DNA of 64,000 nucleotides, taken from assembly GCA_963714325.1 (NCBI GenBank), contig CAVQOB010000014.1:62001-126000 (forward strand). Reading direction: 5' to 3'. Shown here piece after piece: positions 17,707-26,870 of this stretch; positions within the stretch are counted from its first letter, which is position 1; every line of letters starts with the position of its first letter. This DNA is from CAVQOB01 sp963714325 (lineage in GTDB: Bacteria; Pseudomonadota; Alphaproteobacteria; Rhizobiales; Hyphomicrobiaceae). Under the pieces are notes generated by a model, which was not told the DNA's origin, did no database searches, and was given only the letters and a program-made list of their open reading frames with translations. Position numbers and translations under genes: made by a program.

Positions 17707-18987
17707 TCACTTTGCGAGGATCAGGTTAGGCAGAAAGAGGATGAGAGAAGGAGCCAGGATGCAGATGATGAGGCTAAGCAAAAGCACGCCGATTAACGGA
17801 ATAATCGGTGGCGTGACTTGCGCCATGCTGACCCCGGCGATCCCGCAAGCCGTGAAAAGCGGTGCTCCGGCTGGTGGCGATACCTGCGCGATGGCCATGT
17901 TGATTGCGAACACGATGCCGAAGTGGATGGGATCGATGCCGAACTGGACGGCAATAGGAAGAAAGATCGGGACTGTGATGAGGATGGTCGGCGTCGGATC
18001 GAGAAAGGTACCGATCGCGAGGAGGAACAGGTTCATGAGCAGAAAGACGACCAAAGGGCTGTTCGTGCCGTTGATGAGGTAAGCAGCGAAGGTCTCTGGC
18101 ACCCTGTCGAGGGTTATGACCCAACTGAACGCGAAGGACGTGAAGATCAGGAACATCACCAGCCCTGTGATCAGACTGGTATGGATTGCGGATTCCAGAA
18201 TTCCTTTGAGGTCCAGCTCGCGATAGACGAATACGCCGATGAACGTAGCGTACACCACCGCGACAGCCCCCGCTTCTGTCGGCGTGAAGACGCCGCCGAC
18301 GATCCCGGTCACAATGATCGCCGGAGTGATTGCGGGTACGACAGCATTGGCCAGCGCCCGCAGGAGCCGACGCAGAGAGAAGGCGGATCCTGCCGCCAAG
18401 CCGCGGCGCAGAGCGTAAATGTAGCAGTAGACGCACAACATTGCTGAGATCAGGATGCCGGGGATCAAGCCGGCCAACAGCAGTTTGGCGATCGATACGT
18501 TGGCAGTGAGCGCGAAAATGACGAGGGTAATGCTTGTCGGCATCAACATGCCAAGGGTGCCCGCTGTTGCAATGAGAGCCGCCGAAAAGGCGCGATCGTA
18601 GCCCTGCTTGACCATTTGAGGAATAATCGCTGACCCGACCGCCGCCGTGTCGGCAACGGCAGAGCCGGATACACTGCCAAAGAGCGTCGCGGCCACGACC
18701 CCCGTCTGAGCGAGCGAGCCCCGAATGTGACCGACAAGTGCGTGAGACAAATCGACCAGCCGGGTCGTGATGCCGCCGCGATTCATCAGATCACCCGCAG
18801 CAATGAAGAGCGGGATTGCGAGTAGGGCGAATGAATCAACTGTCGCGATCATGCTTTGCGCCGCGGGCGATAAGCTCGATCCCATAGCAACCATCGCGAC
18901 CATCGAGCCTCCCAGGAGTGCCAAGGAGATGGGAACGTCGATGATAATGAGCAGAAGGAACGCACCCATGAGGACGGCGGATATCAT
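17707..18987 (-). CDS. dctM: TRAP transporter large permease (DctM)
   Basis: 426 residues of nearly continuous hydrophobic helices, typical of the large TRAP subunit with about 12 segments. Marker stretches are PLFIAAGDLMNRGGI, LFGSVSGSAVADTAAVG, FTPTEAGAVAVVYA and AQVSPPAGAPLF. It forms the membrane channel with DctQ and uses a sodium or proton gradient to take up a carboxylate or sugar acid. It overlaps dctQ by ATGA at 18984-18987. The downstream fusion enzyme at 15735 likely metabolises what it imports. Confidence 0.95.
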   Translation of the reverse strand: MISAVLMGAFLLLIIIDVPISLALLGGSMVAMVAMGSSLSPAAQSMIATVDSFALLAIPLFIAAGDLMNRGGITTRLVDLSHALVGHIRGSLAQTGVVAATLFGSVSGSAVADTAAVGSAIIPQMVKQGYDRAFSAALIATAGTLGMLMPTSITLVIFALTANVSIAKLLLAGLIPGILISAMLCVYCYIYALRRGLAAGSAFSLRRLLRALANAVVPAITPAIIVTGIVGGVFTPTEAGAVAVVYATFIGVFVYRELDLKGILESAIHTSLITGLVMFLIFTSFAFSWVITLDRVPETFAAYLINGTNSPLVVFLLMNLFLLAIGTFLDPTPTILITVPIFLPIAVQFGIDPIHFGIVFAINMAIAQVSPPAGAPLFTACGIAGVSMAQVTPPIIPLIGVLLLSLIICILAPSLILFLPNLILAK

Positions 18988-19556
18988 GTCTTGTCTCTTT
19001 CCAATGCGCTTTTGGACACAGAGCCGCCGGTAGCAGAACCATCAGGACGCTCATGCAATCGATCCGATCCGGCAGCGTCTGCATTCACTGGAGGCACGCC
19101 ACGCAGCCGGTTGATCATCTGGCCGCAAACGACCACGGCCATGAGAGCGGCGGTCAGGGGGAGCGCGACATAAGCGTAGTAGACCGGCACACCGAGGGTC
19201 AGGGAAGTTTGGAAGCTCAGGCGGTTGACGAGTTGCGAGCCGAACCAGACCAGCACCAGGAGAATGAGCAGGACGATCAAATCACTGATGGTCTTCACGA
19301 CCGCGCGAGGAAGACGTGGAAGCATTTCAACGAGGTTGGGAAAGGAATAGTGACGTCCACGTATCAGTGCAGCGAGCGCGCCGAGATAGGACAGCCACAA
19401 GAACATATACTGAGCAACTTCATCGCTCCACCTCAGTGGGGCGTGGAAAAAATAACGTCCTATGACGTTGGCGAAGACGACGAGGACGATCACGATCAGG
19501 AGTGCAGCGCAGAGATACTCCAGCCCTCGAGCAACGAATGTGGATTTCGCCTTCAT
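18984..19556 (-). CDS. dctQ: TRAP transporter small permease (DctQ)
   Basis: 190 residues with four membrane segments: LCAALLIVIVLVVFANVIGR, then WSDEVAQYMFLWLSYLGALAA with the family's WxDE motif, and two more later. The charged C-terminal tail (from about residue 155) is longer than usual. It overlaps dctM by four bases. An IS1380 terminus lies only about 12 bases upstream of the ATG, so the native promoter, leader and link to dctP are gone or altered. Confidence 0.93.
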   Translation of the reverse strand: MKAKSTFVARGLEYLCAALLIVIVLVVFANVIGRYFFHAPLRWSDEVAQYMFLWLSYLGALAALIRGRHYSFPNLVEMLPRLPRAVVKTISDLIVLLILLVLVWFGSQLVNRLSFQTSLTLGVPVYYAYVALPLTAALMAVVVCGQMINRLRGVPPVNADAAGSDRLHERPDGSATGGSVSKSALERDKT

Positions 19557-19568
19557 GATCTCTTACCA

Positions 19569-21221
19569 AGCCCGGATCATGCATCAGACGCCACGTCTCG
19601 CGGCTTGAATTGATGGGCGCGCCGCTTCAGTCGGTGTTTGATGCCGCCGCCGTGACTCGCTGTGCAACGCGTTTGGGGTTGAGATGCCTCGCTCGGCGGC
19701 GACGTCGGGGCGAGCCTGCCCCGAGCGTTATCCTGACGGAGACAGGCCGAGCGCGAGTGAGCGGAACAACGCTTTCTCGACGCAACTCGTCGGCAGGTGC
19801 ACGCGGATGCGATGGCCGTACTCGACGACGCGGGCCGCGATCTTCAAGAGCCGCAGTCGCAGCGTGTTGAACTCGGCCTTGGCCATCGCATGACCTGCCG
19901 GGATCGCAGCCCGCACGGCGTGCATTAGCCAGAAGGCTGCCGTATGCAGCGTCAGTCGCACCTGATTGGCCGTCGCCGAATGGCATGATGTACGATCGGA
20001 TGCGAGTTGCGCCTTGTGCAGCTTGATCAGGTTTTCGGCTTGGCCGCGCTGGCAGTAGACGCCTTCGTAAAGACGCTCCGGATCACCATCGAGCGACGTC
20101 ACGACGTAGCGCACGTCGATCTCTTGGGTCATTGCATCGGGCAGCGACGCGTCGGTGCAGGCTGCATGGAGGCTTCGATGCGCGCGATGATGCGGCGTGG
20201 CTGCGACCAGCTGTCGGCCTGATACCAGAAGGCCTTGTAGAGCCGTGACTTGGGCGCATCCGAGAGGGCGTGCCAGAAGCGCAGATGATCCGATGCCTCA
20301 GCGACTTCTTCAGCAAGCCGACTGTTGCCCGCGAAGCCGAAGATGTAGCCGATGCCGTTGTCTTCGCACCACGCCATCGCCTGACGCCGGCCGTAGTGGC
20401 TGTCGCCGCGCCAGACGATATTCGCCTTTCGCCATGTCTTGAGAATACGCTTCGTGAGATGCTTGATGACGGTGCGCACCTCATCCCCATTCGGTGTCTT
20501 CGCCGGCCGCAGGATCGCAGCCACCGGCAATCCGCTGCCAGCGTGATAGACGTGCATCGGCGCGAAGCCGCGTTCGTCATGATGCGCGTTCCAGAACGTC
20601 AACTGCTGGCCGCCGTAGGCCGCGTCGAACGTGTCGTCGATGTCGAAGATATCGCGATGTGACGGCGTGATCGTCGCGGTGAACTGATCGACCAACGCGC
20701 AAGCAAGACGCGCCGCATCCATCTTCGTTGGTGCGTTCTCGAAGCGGCTGATGGTCGACTGCGAGGCAAGGATCGCGCCCCGTCTGCGGGACAGCGACCG
20801 ACCGCCAACTTCAGCGCAGGATCATAGCGCAGCCGATTGTGATCGATGCCGTCTTCGTAGCCGCAACAGATACCGAACACGCGGGCGGCGATGATCTCGG
20901 CCACGCGGTGGCGAATGCGCGTGGGATTGCGGCGATCGTGCACAGTCCCGGCCAAGCGCGCGATGACGCCGATCTTCATTTCGGCCAACCGCAGCACCAA
21001 CAGACCCGCGTCGGAGGATTGATTGCCGCCGTCGAAATCGACTGTGAGTTTCTTGCGTCGAACCGCTGGCAGATCGAAGGGAAGCGGCGTAGCGTGGGTC
21101 ATGGCCGTGGCGTTCCGTTGCGACGCAGGCACGCTCGTCTCGCAACAGTTTGCTACGTGATTTCAACGATCTACGCCACGGCCAACGCCGAGTTCCTCAT
21201 GCCTGATGCATGATCCGGGCT
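19569..21221 (-). mobile_element. IS1380 family element, defective
   Basis: The ends are inverted repeats: AGCCCGGATCATGCATCAG at 19569-19587 and its complement at 21203-21221, 19 bases perfect. Between them lies one broken transposase on the minus strand. No clear 4-5 base target duplication is seen. The element separates dctP (21330-22346) from dctQ (19556), which are normally adjacent, so it is polar on this TRAP operon. Confidence 0.85.
19728..21099 (-). pseudogene. IS1380 family transposase, two frameshifts
   Basis: The N-terminal piece starts MTHATPLPFDLPAVRR and shows LTVDFDGGNQSSDAGLLVLR. The middle piece contains FDIDDTFDAAYGGQQLTFWN with a catalytic Asp pair and GDSHYGRRQAM. The last piece contains YVVTSLDGD and CQRGQAENLIKLHK with the catalytic Glu region. 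Frame changes occur near 20780 (one lost or two gained bases) and near 20150 (one extra base). The order and spacing are otherwise normal for a transposase of about 450 residues. Confidence 0.85.
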
Positions 21222-21286
21222 AGGGGCAAGCGGGCCGCGGCCACAGTAGAACGAAGCCTTATTTCGCGTCCGCAATTCCATTATTC

Positions 21287-21311
21287 GACCCGGTCGCCAT
21301 GCGACCGGGTC
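21287..21311 (-). terminator. Perfect 11-bp hairpin downstream of dctP
   Basis: The arms GACCCGGTCGC and GCGACCGGGTC surround a 3-base loop, 19 bases beyond the dctP stop. On the minus strand the stem is followed by GAATAATG rather than a strong T-run, so it is a weak terminator or an RNA end-stabilising stem. It would insulate dctP from the IS1380 downstream. Confidence 0.5.
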
Positions 21312-21329
21312 TCACCGATGCGCCAAGCT

Positions 21330-22346
21330 CTACTTCGTGTCCCGGATGGTCTGCAGGAGAGCTGCAAACCGATCTCCGTGCTTTGCGTAAACGGGCTCGA
21401 CGGCTTTCCGGAACGCTGCTTCGTTGGACTCGACGATTGTCATGCCGCCCTTTCGGAGGGAGGCCATGAGTGCATCAGAGACCTGCGAGTAGAGCGTGCC
21501 TGCCCAATTCTGTGTCTCGCGGGCAGTGTCCATGACGATGTCCTTGTATTCCGCAGGGAGCGCATCGAACTTCGCCTTGCTCATGACAACCACCACCGGA
21601 GTGCGGAAATGGTTTGTCACTGAGAAGAACTTGGCTGCCTCGTGATGCTTCGCGTACCAGATCGCGTCCGGGGCATTTTCGGCGCCATCCACAACACCCG
21701 ACTTCAGCGCGAGGTACAGTTCCCCAAAGCCCATCGGGGTAGCCGAGGCACCGAGCGCGTTGATCGTGTCGACCATGACGGGACTTTAAATCGTCCTGAT
21801 CTTCAAGCCCTTCAGGTCGTCTGGCGTCTTGATCGGCTTGGAGGCCGTATAGAAGCTCCTGGTGCCCTGCTCCATCCAGAACAGTACCTTGACGCCTCGG
21901 GCTTCGAGTTTGGCCGCAAGCTCTTGGCCAACCTTCCCGTTAATGACCGCCATCATGTGGTTCAAGTCGCGAAAGACATAGGGCAGGTCGAAAACGCCGA
22001 ACTCAGGCACCATTGCGGAGATGATGCCGGTGGACGTCTTGCAGATATCGAGATTGCCCAGAACGATAGCGTCAAGCATCTGACGTTCGTTGCCCGCCTG
22101 CTCGGACGGGAATGTTTGGATCTGGAAGTTCTCGCCGGTACGCTCGGCGACGCGATTGGCAAACCGCTCGATCGCACGACCATGCGGATACTGCTTAACC
22201 GTATTGTAGCCGGCTTTCAGCGTAACGGGCCGCCCCTCAATCCAGGGCTGGGAGTCCCACTTGTCCTGAGCTGCCGCTGACCCGATCGAAAATGCGATGG
22301 CGCAAGCAACTGCAGTGCTTAACGAGGCGATCCGAGTGTATCCCAT
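21330..22346 (-). pseudogene. dctP: TRAP transporter substrate-binding protein DctP with in-frame stop
   Basis: About 338 codons. The signal peptide MGYTRIASLSTAVACAIAF ends in SAAAQ. The binding-protein fold follows: YNTVKQYPHGRAIERFANRV, VFDLPYVFRDLNHM, and after the lesion MGFGELYLALKSGVVDGAEN. At 21786-21788 a TAA interrupts K-I-R-T-I-stop-S-P-V-M-V-D. The frame continues unchanged, and Gln (CAA) would be the usual residue there, so one substitution explains the break. The receptor supplies substrate to DctQM, now displaced by an IS1380. If the stop is real the transporter lacks its receptor. Confidence 0.9.
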
Positions 22347-22403
22347 TGTTTCCTCCAGCTGGATTTTGGTTGAGTCGGCAAGTCTTTCCGGCCAAGATCT
22401 TCG

Positions 22404-23231
22404 TTATTGCGGCGTGGCCATCGCCGATTGCTCGCGGGCCGGCTGTGCGCCGAGGTAGCGGCGGACCAGCCAAATCTGCGAGAGTTCGACGGCGGCAGTG
22501 CGCACGTCGCCGATGATTTCTGCGATTTTTCTCTCCGTTAGGCGGGGCGTCGGCCCGGCGACCGTGATCACAGCAATGCCGCGACCACTTCTCTTCGGAT
22601 CTTGAATCGCACAGGAGATAGCAATGGTCCCGGCCTCGCCTTCTTCAATAGCGAGGCCATAGCCGCGCTTGCGTGTTGCTTTGAGCTCGCGCCGAAGCGC
22701 TGGTTCGTTGTCAATGAGACGTCGATTGAAACGTGCCGGTATTTCGAAACCACGCGCTAAGACAATGCGGACCGCCTCGGCGTTATCCATCGTTGCCAAC
22801 CAGGCGCGTCCTGCCGCCGTTGCGTGCAGCACGACAGCTTGGCCCATGTCAGGGTCGTAGCGCAGGCCGGAAAGGGCGCCCTGCGCCTTAGCGACCCACG
22901 TCAGCGAGTCCCCATCGGCAACCGCGAGGCGAACGAGTTCGCCGGTTTGTCGCGCTAATCGGTCCAGAACGGGTTGGCAGATTTCAGTGACGCCCGTTTC
23001 GCTGAGAAAGCGGAATCCGATTGTCGTGGTCTTCAGCGTCAGACGGTACCACTCGTTCGTCTCGTCTTGCTCGGCATACTGCCGATGGACCAAGGCTGAC
23101 AGGAGACGGTGGGCGGCGCCCTTCGGCATATTCAGCGCTCGACAGACCTCGCTGAGCGGCATTCCGCGGGGTTGCCCGGAAAGCAGCTCGAGGCAATCCA
23201 GCACACGATCAACGAGGGGACTCGAAGCCAC
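22404..23231 (-). CDS. IclR family transcriptional regulator
   Basis: About 275 residues from GTG 23231. That start is chosen because AAGGG lies 7-9 bases upstream and a 15-base palindrome lies further upstream; a longer frame to 23342 would cover that operator. The N-terminal winged helix is VDRVLDCLELLSGQPRGMPL with LNMPKGAAHRLLSAL. The C-terminal effector domain has ICQPVLDRLARQTGELVRLA, ATAAGRAWLA and AISCAIQDPKRSGRG. It lies 57 bases upstream of dctP on the same strand and is the likely regulator of the TRAP and catabolic operon. Confidence 0.9.
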   Translation of the reverse strand: MASSPLVDRVLDCLELLSGQPRGMPLSEVCRALNMPKGAAHRLLSALVHRQYAEQDETNEWYRLTLKTTTIGFRFLSETGVTEICQPVLDRLARQTGELVRLAVADGDSLTWVAKAQGALSGLRYDPDMGQAVVLHATAAGRAWLATMDNAEAVRIVLARGFEIPARFNRRLIDNEPALRRELKATRKRGYGLAIEEGEAGTIAISCAIQDPKRSGRGIAVITVAGPTPRLTERKIAEIIGDVRTAAVELSQIWLVRRYLGAQPAREQSAMATPQ

Positions 23232-23247
23232 CGCTTTTGCCCTTAAG

Positions 23248-23262
23248 TGGAACACTGTTCCA
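23248..23262. promoter_or_regulatory. 15-bp perfect palindrome, likely IclR operator
   Basis: TGGAACACTGTTCCA is a perfect 7-1-7 palindrome placed 17-31 bases upstream of the proposed GTG start of the IclR gene. IclR-family regulators bind palindromes of this size, and autoregulation is common. It also supports the shorter start. Confidence 0.65.
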
Positions 23263-23625
23263 TCTTGTATTCGGGGCCATTTGTCGTTGTCAAGTCCGAA
23301 AGCGCCCGTCGACGGGGCTCTGGAGCTATGAGAGAGCGGCATTCGAAGTCGATGATCCTAGAAGAGCGATCCTTGGTTGCCCCGTTGGCCAGAACGTCCT
23401 ACCGAGGAATCGGGCTGCTTGGACGGCTTGCCGCTCGTGCATCGTTAAACCGCCTCGAACACGACAACCGCGCTCGCGCGCTGCCACACATTGCGGCCTC
23501 GAATGTATAGGATAGCCGGGCGGACGCCGCGCGAGCGGGTGTCCGACATCAATACCTATGAGACAGATTTGACGGCTTGGGGAATGGAGCGTTTTGGGCT
23601 CATCGTCACCACGTCAGGAGTGGAC

Positions 23626-23822
23626 ATGAGACACAAACCCAGACTGCCAGAACCACCGAGCAACGATATGTCAGCAAACCCGTCGCCGTCCGAGCGCCTT
23701 GTCCGTGACATCCGGCGCGTCACTATTCGGCCGAGGAAAAGATCCGCATCGTCCTCGACGGCCTGCGCGGCGAGGCCACCATTTAAGAGCTTTGCCGCCG
23801 CGAAGGTATCGCCGAGGTCCCT
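23626..23822 (+). pseudogene. Fragment of an IS3-type transposase orfA
   Basis: Across two frames the stretch reads MRHKPRLPEPPSNDM and then HYSAEEKIRIVLDGLRGEAT, a stop codon, and ELCRREGIAE. This is the N-terminal helix-turn-helix of an IS3-group OrfA with the familiar FSAEEKIRIVLEGLRGE pattern. It has a frameshift near 23720 and a stop near 23785, and no orfB follows. The rest of 23263-23932 holds nothing I can support. Confidence 0.6.
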
Positions 23823-23932
23823 CATCAGCAGTCCCGTTCTGTCGTGCGCCACCCCAATCGTGCGAGGCCATATACTGCCGGTTCACTGCGCTTGATCTCG
23901 ATGGCCCACCGATGATGGCTCGGCCTTGTCGA

Positions 23933-24991
23933 CTACCGCTTGCGCCGCTTGTGACTGGCAGCCAGCTTTTCGGCGACGGTATCGAGGTCCTGTTGCGCTT
24001 CATCGCTCAAGCGCGCCCGTCCGGATTCCAGTTTCTGGCGCCAGCGATCACCGGTCTCCCAAGCTGTCGCCCAGGCTTCGGCGAGTTCCAGAGGACGTTT
24101 GGCGGCCAAAACGCGAATGAGTGTATCGGCTTGCGCGGTGTCCTTGTCGGATTTGGCGGCATCCCGGCGTTCGACGGCGACGATGACCTTGTGGACGGCG
24201 AACCGTTCGGCACGCGGCACCACGACGGCGACGCCGCCGCCATGCAGAAGGACCGATCGTTCCGGCTGGTAGATCAGATAGTCGAGGTGACGGAGGGGCT
24301 CGGCGCCCGCGCCACTCAACGCCCGCATTCTGGCGGGCTTGCCCTGATGGTCGTCGCTGCCGCGATTGGGAGTCAGGAAGTCGACGCGATAGGCGGACCT
24401 GTTGCGGTACTGGGTCGACACGAACGGGTCGCCGGTGTGCGGCAGCGCTCTGAAGCTGTCATCGACGGCCTTCAAGATCTCCAGTGGTGGCTTCATGGCG
24501 TCGCCGACGTTCTCGGAGATGCCCCAGAACTGCGCGAAGTCGGCGTCCTGCGTCATCAACTGGCGGGCACCGAGGCGAACGCCGAGGATGCCGGCGTAGG
24601 CTTGGTAGGCGAGCGTTCCGACCAGAACACCACGCAACCGGAAGAAACCGGCACGGCCCATGCCTTCAATGATGTCTCCGGACAGGCGGTCGGGCGTCGG
24701 AAGACCGGCGGCGATCAATGAGCGTATGAGCTGGCGACGGCCTTTATAGTCGGACTTTATCTGCTCGAACCGCAGGACCCGCTCGGTGATGGTCTTGTCG
24801 GTCACCGGGCCGACGTAGCGGCTTCTGACGTTGGTACCGTCGCGCCACTGAAACTGCCAATAGAAGCGGTCCTTGGATTTCTTACGCCGGAAGCTGCCGC
24901 GCTCCGGGAATTGCTCGTCGAAGTCGGCGTCCAGCGTGCGCTGGAACAGCTCGGCGAAGGTCGTTTGAATGGCGAGATCGATCGGCTGCAT
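23933..24991 (-). CDS. Nucleotidyltransferase-fold protein (GSU2403/NTP_transf_8-like)
   Basis: 352 residues. N-terminal half: a helical region with FRRKKSKDRFYWQFQ and YVGPVTDKTITERV. Central part: FFRLRGVLVGTLAYQAYAGIL followed by MTQDADFAQF, which has the G-T/A and D-x-D pattern of minimal nucleotidyltransferases, then YRVDFLTPN with a third acidic residue. This matches my memory of GSU2403-type proteins, a poorly characterised family of the same fold as AbiEii and MNT toxins. It stands alone on the minus strand. A three-box repeat lies just upstream of its ATG (24991), suggesting tight control. No obvious partner gene is adjacent; the fold assignment is moderate, function unknown. Confidence 0.7.
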   Translation of the reverse strand: MQPIDLAIQTTFAELFQRTLDADFDEQFPERGSFRRKKSKDRFYWQFQWRDGTNVRSRYVGPVTDKTITERVLRFEQIKSDYKGRRQLIRSLIAAGLPTPDRLSGDIIEGMGRAGFFRLRGVLVGTLAYQAYAGILGVRLGARQLMTQDADFAQFWGISENVGDAMKPPLEILKAVDDSFRALPHTGDPFVSTQYRNRSAYRVDFLTPNRGSDDHQGKPARMRALSGAGAEPLRHLDYLIYQPERSVLLHGGGVAVVVPRAERFAVHKVIVAVERRDAAKSDKDTAQADTLIRVLAAKRPLELAEAWATAWETGDRWRQKLESGRARLSDEAQQDLDTVAEKLAASHKRRKR

Positions 24992-25014
24992 GTAGACACC
25001 CTACTTTCCGGAAA

Positions 25015-25070
25015 TGTAGGACAACCACCGCCATTTGTCCAGATGTCCTACAAACAACGATTGTAGGACA
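25015..25070. promoter_or_regulatory. Three-box operator (TGTAGGACA / TGTCCTACA)
   Basis: TGTAGGACA occurs at 25015-25023 and 25062-25070, and its exact complement TGTCCTACA at 25044-25052. The last two form a perfect 9-bp inverted repeat with a 9-base spacer. All lie 24-79 bases upstream of the nucleotidyltransferase ATG, where its promoter must be. This looks like a regulator binding array. Confidence 0.65.
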
Positions 25071-25440
25071 CGCTGACCGCGGCAAACGCCAGACTAGGAG
25101 GAGTTCGGCAACCAAATGGAGGCCCCAGCTGGGCTGCGTTTTTATGCAAATCTGCCATGTCAGGGCAGAATTGCTGGAATCCCGTGGCGCAGAGAAGAGC
25201 ACACCGGCGAAGAAAACGCGACGCTCGCGCACCAAACGCTGACGATCTATTTGTCGCGCTGTCATCGACACAATACGTAGGTACTTAGTGGGCTAGGCGA
25301 CAGCAATATTGCTCAAGGTCGGGACCTGAAAGCTCCACACGCAGTTCCATGCCCTTTGCCGCTTCGTACTTGCCCTCTTCCGGCCAACAGGCGGTTGTGA
25401 GCCGTGCATGCCCCTGCACGGGAGAACGTCAGGAAAAAAA
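25071..25440. other. Intergenic stretch without recognisable genes
   Basis: I see no convincing coding frame, RNA gene or repeat here. The last eight bases, GAAAAAAA (25433-25440), are the left target-site duplication of ISL3 copy C. Confidence 0.5.
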
Positions 25441-26870
25441 GCCTCCTCGCTATTCCGAGTGGGTTGAGCGGTCGGATGGCGGCTTGATCCTGATGGCAGA
25501 GCGTCGCTGACGGGGCGGGCGGCGGTCAAGGTCGCGCTCTTCAGCGCGCCCCACTTCCTTCAAGTGGGGCTTGGCCTTGAGGGCCGGCCGAACCGTTGGC
25601 ACACTACGAGCCAGGATCGATCCTCAACCCCGGCTCCGACAATGCGCGACACACAGCTCCTGCAACTGGCTCTCAGCATCAACTCGCCGTGGTTCGTCGC
25701 GGCGTCCAACTTCGACGCGGAGAAGAAGCGGCTCGACATCGAGGTCGACTTCAAGGCCGGCGCGCGTTTCTCCTGCCCTGACTGCAAAGGTGCGGATTGC
25801 CCGGTCCACGACACGACCAAGAAGACGTGGCGGCATCTCGACTTCTTCCAGCATCAGGCGTTCCTGCACGCGCGTACGCCGCGCATCAATTGTACCACGT
25901 GTGGCGTCAAGCAGATCGACGTGCCGTGGGCGCGCAAGGGCTCCGGCTTCTCGCTGCTGTTCGAGGCGCTGGCGATGACGCTGATCATGCACATGCCGGT
26001 CGCGGCCGCAGCACGCATTCTCGGCGAGCACGACACCAAGCTTTGGCGCGTCGTGCATCACTACGTCGAAGCAGCAGTCGACGAGATGGATCTCTCCGCT
26101 TTGCGGCGTGTCTGCATTGACGAAACCGCCGCAAAACGCGGGCACAACTACATCACGCTGTTCGTGGACATCGACGCGCGCAAGGTCGTCTACGTTGCGG
26201 AGGGGCGCGGCGCCAAGACCATTGAGCAGTTTGCGGATCATGTCGATGATCACAACGCCGATGCCTCGCGCATCAAGGAGGTTTGCATCGATATGAGCGG
26301 CGCCTATATCGCAGGCGTTACAGAAAACCTCACCGAGGCCGAGATCACCTTCGATCGCTTCCACGTCATGAAGCTGATCGGCGACGCCGTCGACAAGGTG
26401 CGCCGTATCGAGACGAAAAGCCGACCCGAACTGAAGGGCAGCCGCTATCTCTGGCTCAAGAACGACGCGAACTTGTCAGCGGCGCAAAAGGCCGAGCGCG
26501 GATCGCTCGCCAAGGCCAATCTCAAAACGGGCCGCGCCTGGGCCATGCGCCTCGCCTTCCAGGACATCTACAAGGAACCGAGCCGCCGGTGGGCCGAGTT
26601 CATGTTCGACCGCTGGTGCTCATGGGCAAAGCGCTCGCGGCTCGAGCCGATGAAGCAGGTCGCGACGACATTGATGCGCCATGCCGACGGCATTCTCGCG
26701 TGGTTCGACAGCCGCATCGCCAACGGCCTCATCGAGGGCATCAACTCACTTGTGCAAGCGGCCAAAGCGAAGGCGCGCGGCTACCGCACGCTGCGCAACC
26801 TCACGGCCGTAACCTACCTCGTCGCCGGAAAACTCCAGCTCAAGCTACCCACTTGAAACAGCGGGGAGCC
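25441..26870 (+). mobile_element. ISL3 family insertion sequence, copy C, with 8-bp target duplication
   Basis: It runs from GCCTCCTCGCTATTCCGAG at 25441 to the complementary end ACAGCGGGGAGCC at 26870. Both flanks are GAAAAAAA (25433-25440 and 26871-26878), an exact 8-base duplication as expected for ISL3. This makes it a clean, independent and probably recent insertion. It has the opposite orientation to copies A and B. Two hairpins sit in the leader (about 25533-25568). Confidence 0.92.
25642..26856 (+). CDS. ISL3 family transposase, copy C
   Basis: About 404 residues from the conserved MRDTQLLQLALS. The zinc-binding segment is CPDCKGADCPVH and CTTCGVK; the DDE domain shows CIDETAAKRGHNYITLF and CIDMSGAY. 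It is unbroken, and with matching termini and target duplication this copy may be active. A one-base indel relative to copy B lies in the leader, upstream of the start used here, which supports starting at MRDT. Confidence 0.93.
   Translation: MRDTQLLQLALSINSPWFVAASNFDAEKKRLDIEVDFKAGARFSCPDCKGADCPVHDTTKKTWRHLDFFQHQAFLHARTPRINCTTCGVKQIDVPWARKGSGFSLLFEALAMTLIMHMPVAAAARILGEHDTKLWRVVHHYVEAAVDEMDLSALRRVCIDETAAKRGHNYITLFVDIDARKVVYVAEGRGAKTIEQFADHVDDHNADASRIKEVCIDMSGAYIAGVTENLTEAEITFDRFHVMKLIGDAVDKVRRIETKSRPELKGSRYLWLKNDANLSAAQKAERGSLAKANLKTGRAWAMRLAFQDIYKEPSRRWAEFMFDRWCSWAKRSRLEPMKQVATTLMRHADGILAWFDSRIANGLIEGINSLVQAAKAKARGYRTLRNLTAVTYLVAGKLQLKLPT

Noticed and set aside
10400..26870. A 13.6-kb composite transposon bounded by inverted ISL3 copies B and C
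   Set aside because: Copy C has its own perfect 8-base duplication on both sides, so it inserted independently. The outer flanks of B and C do not match.
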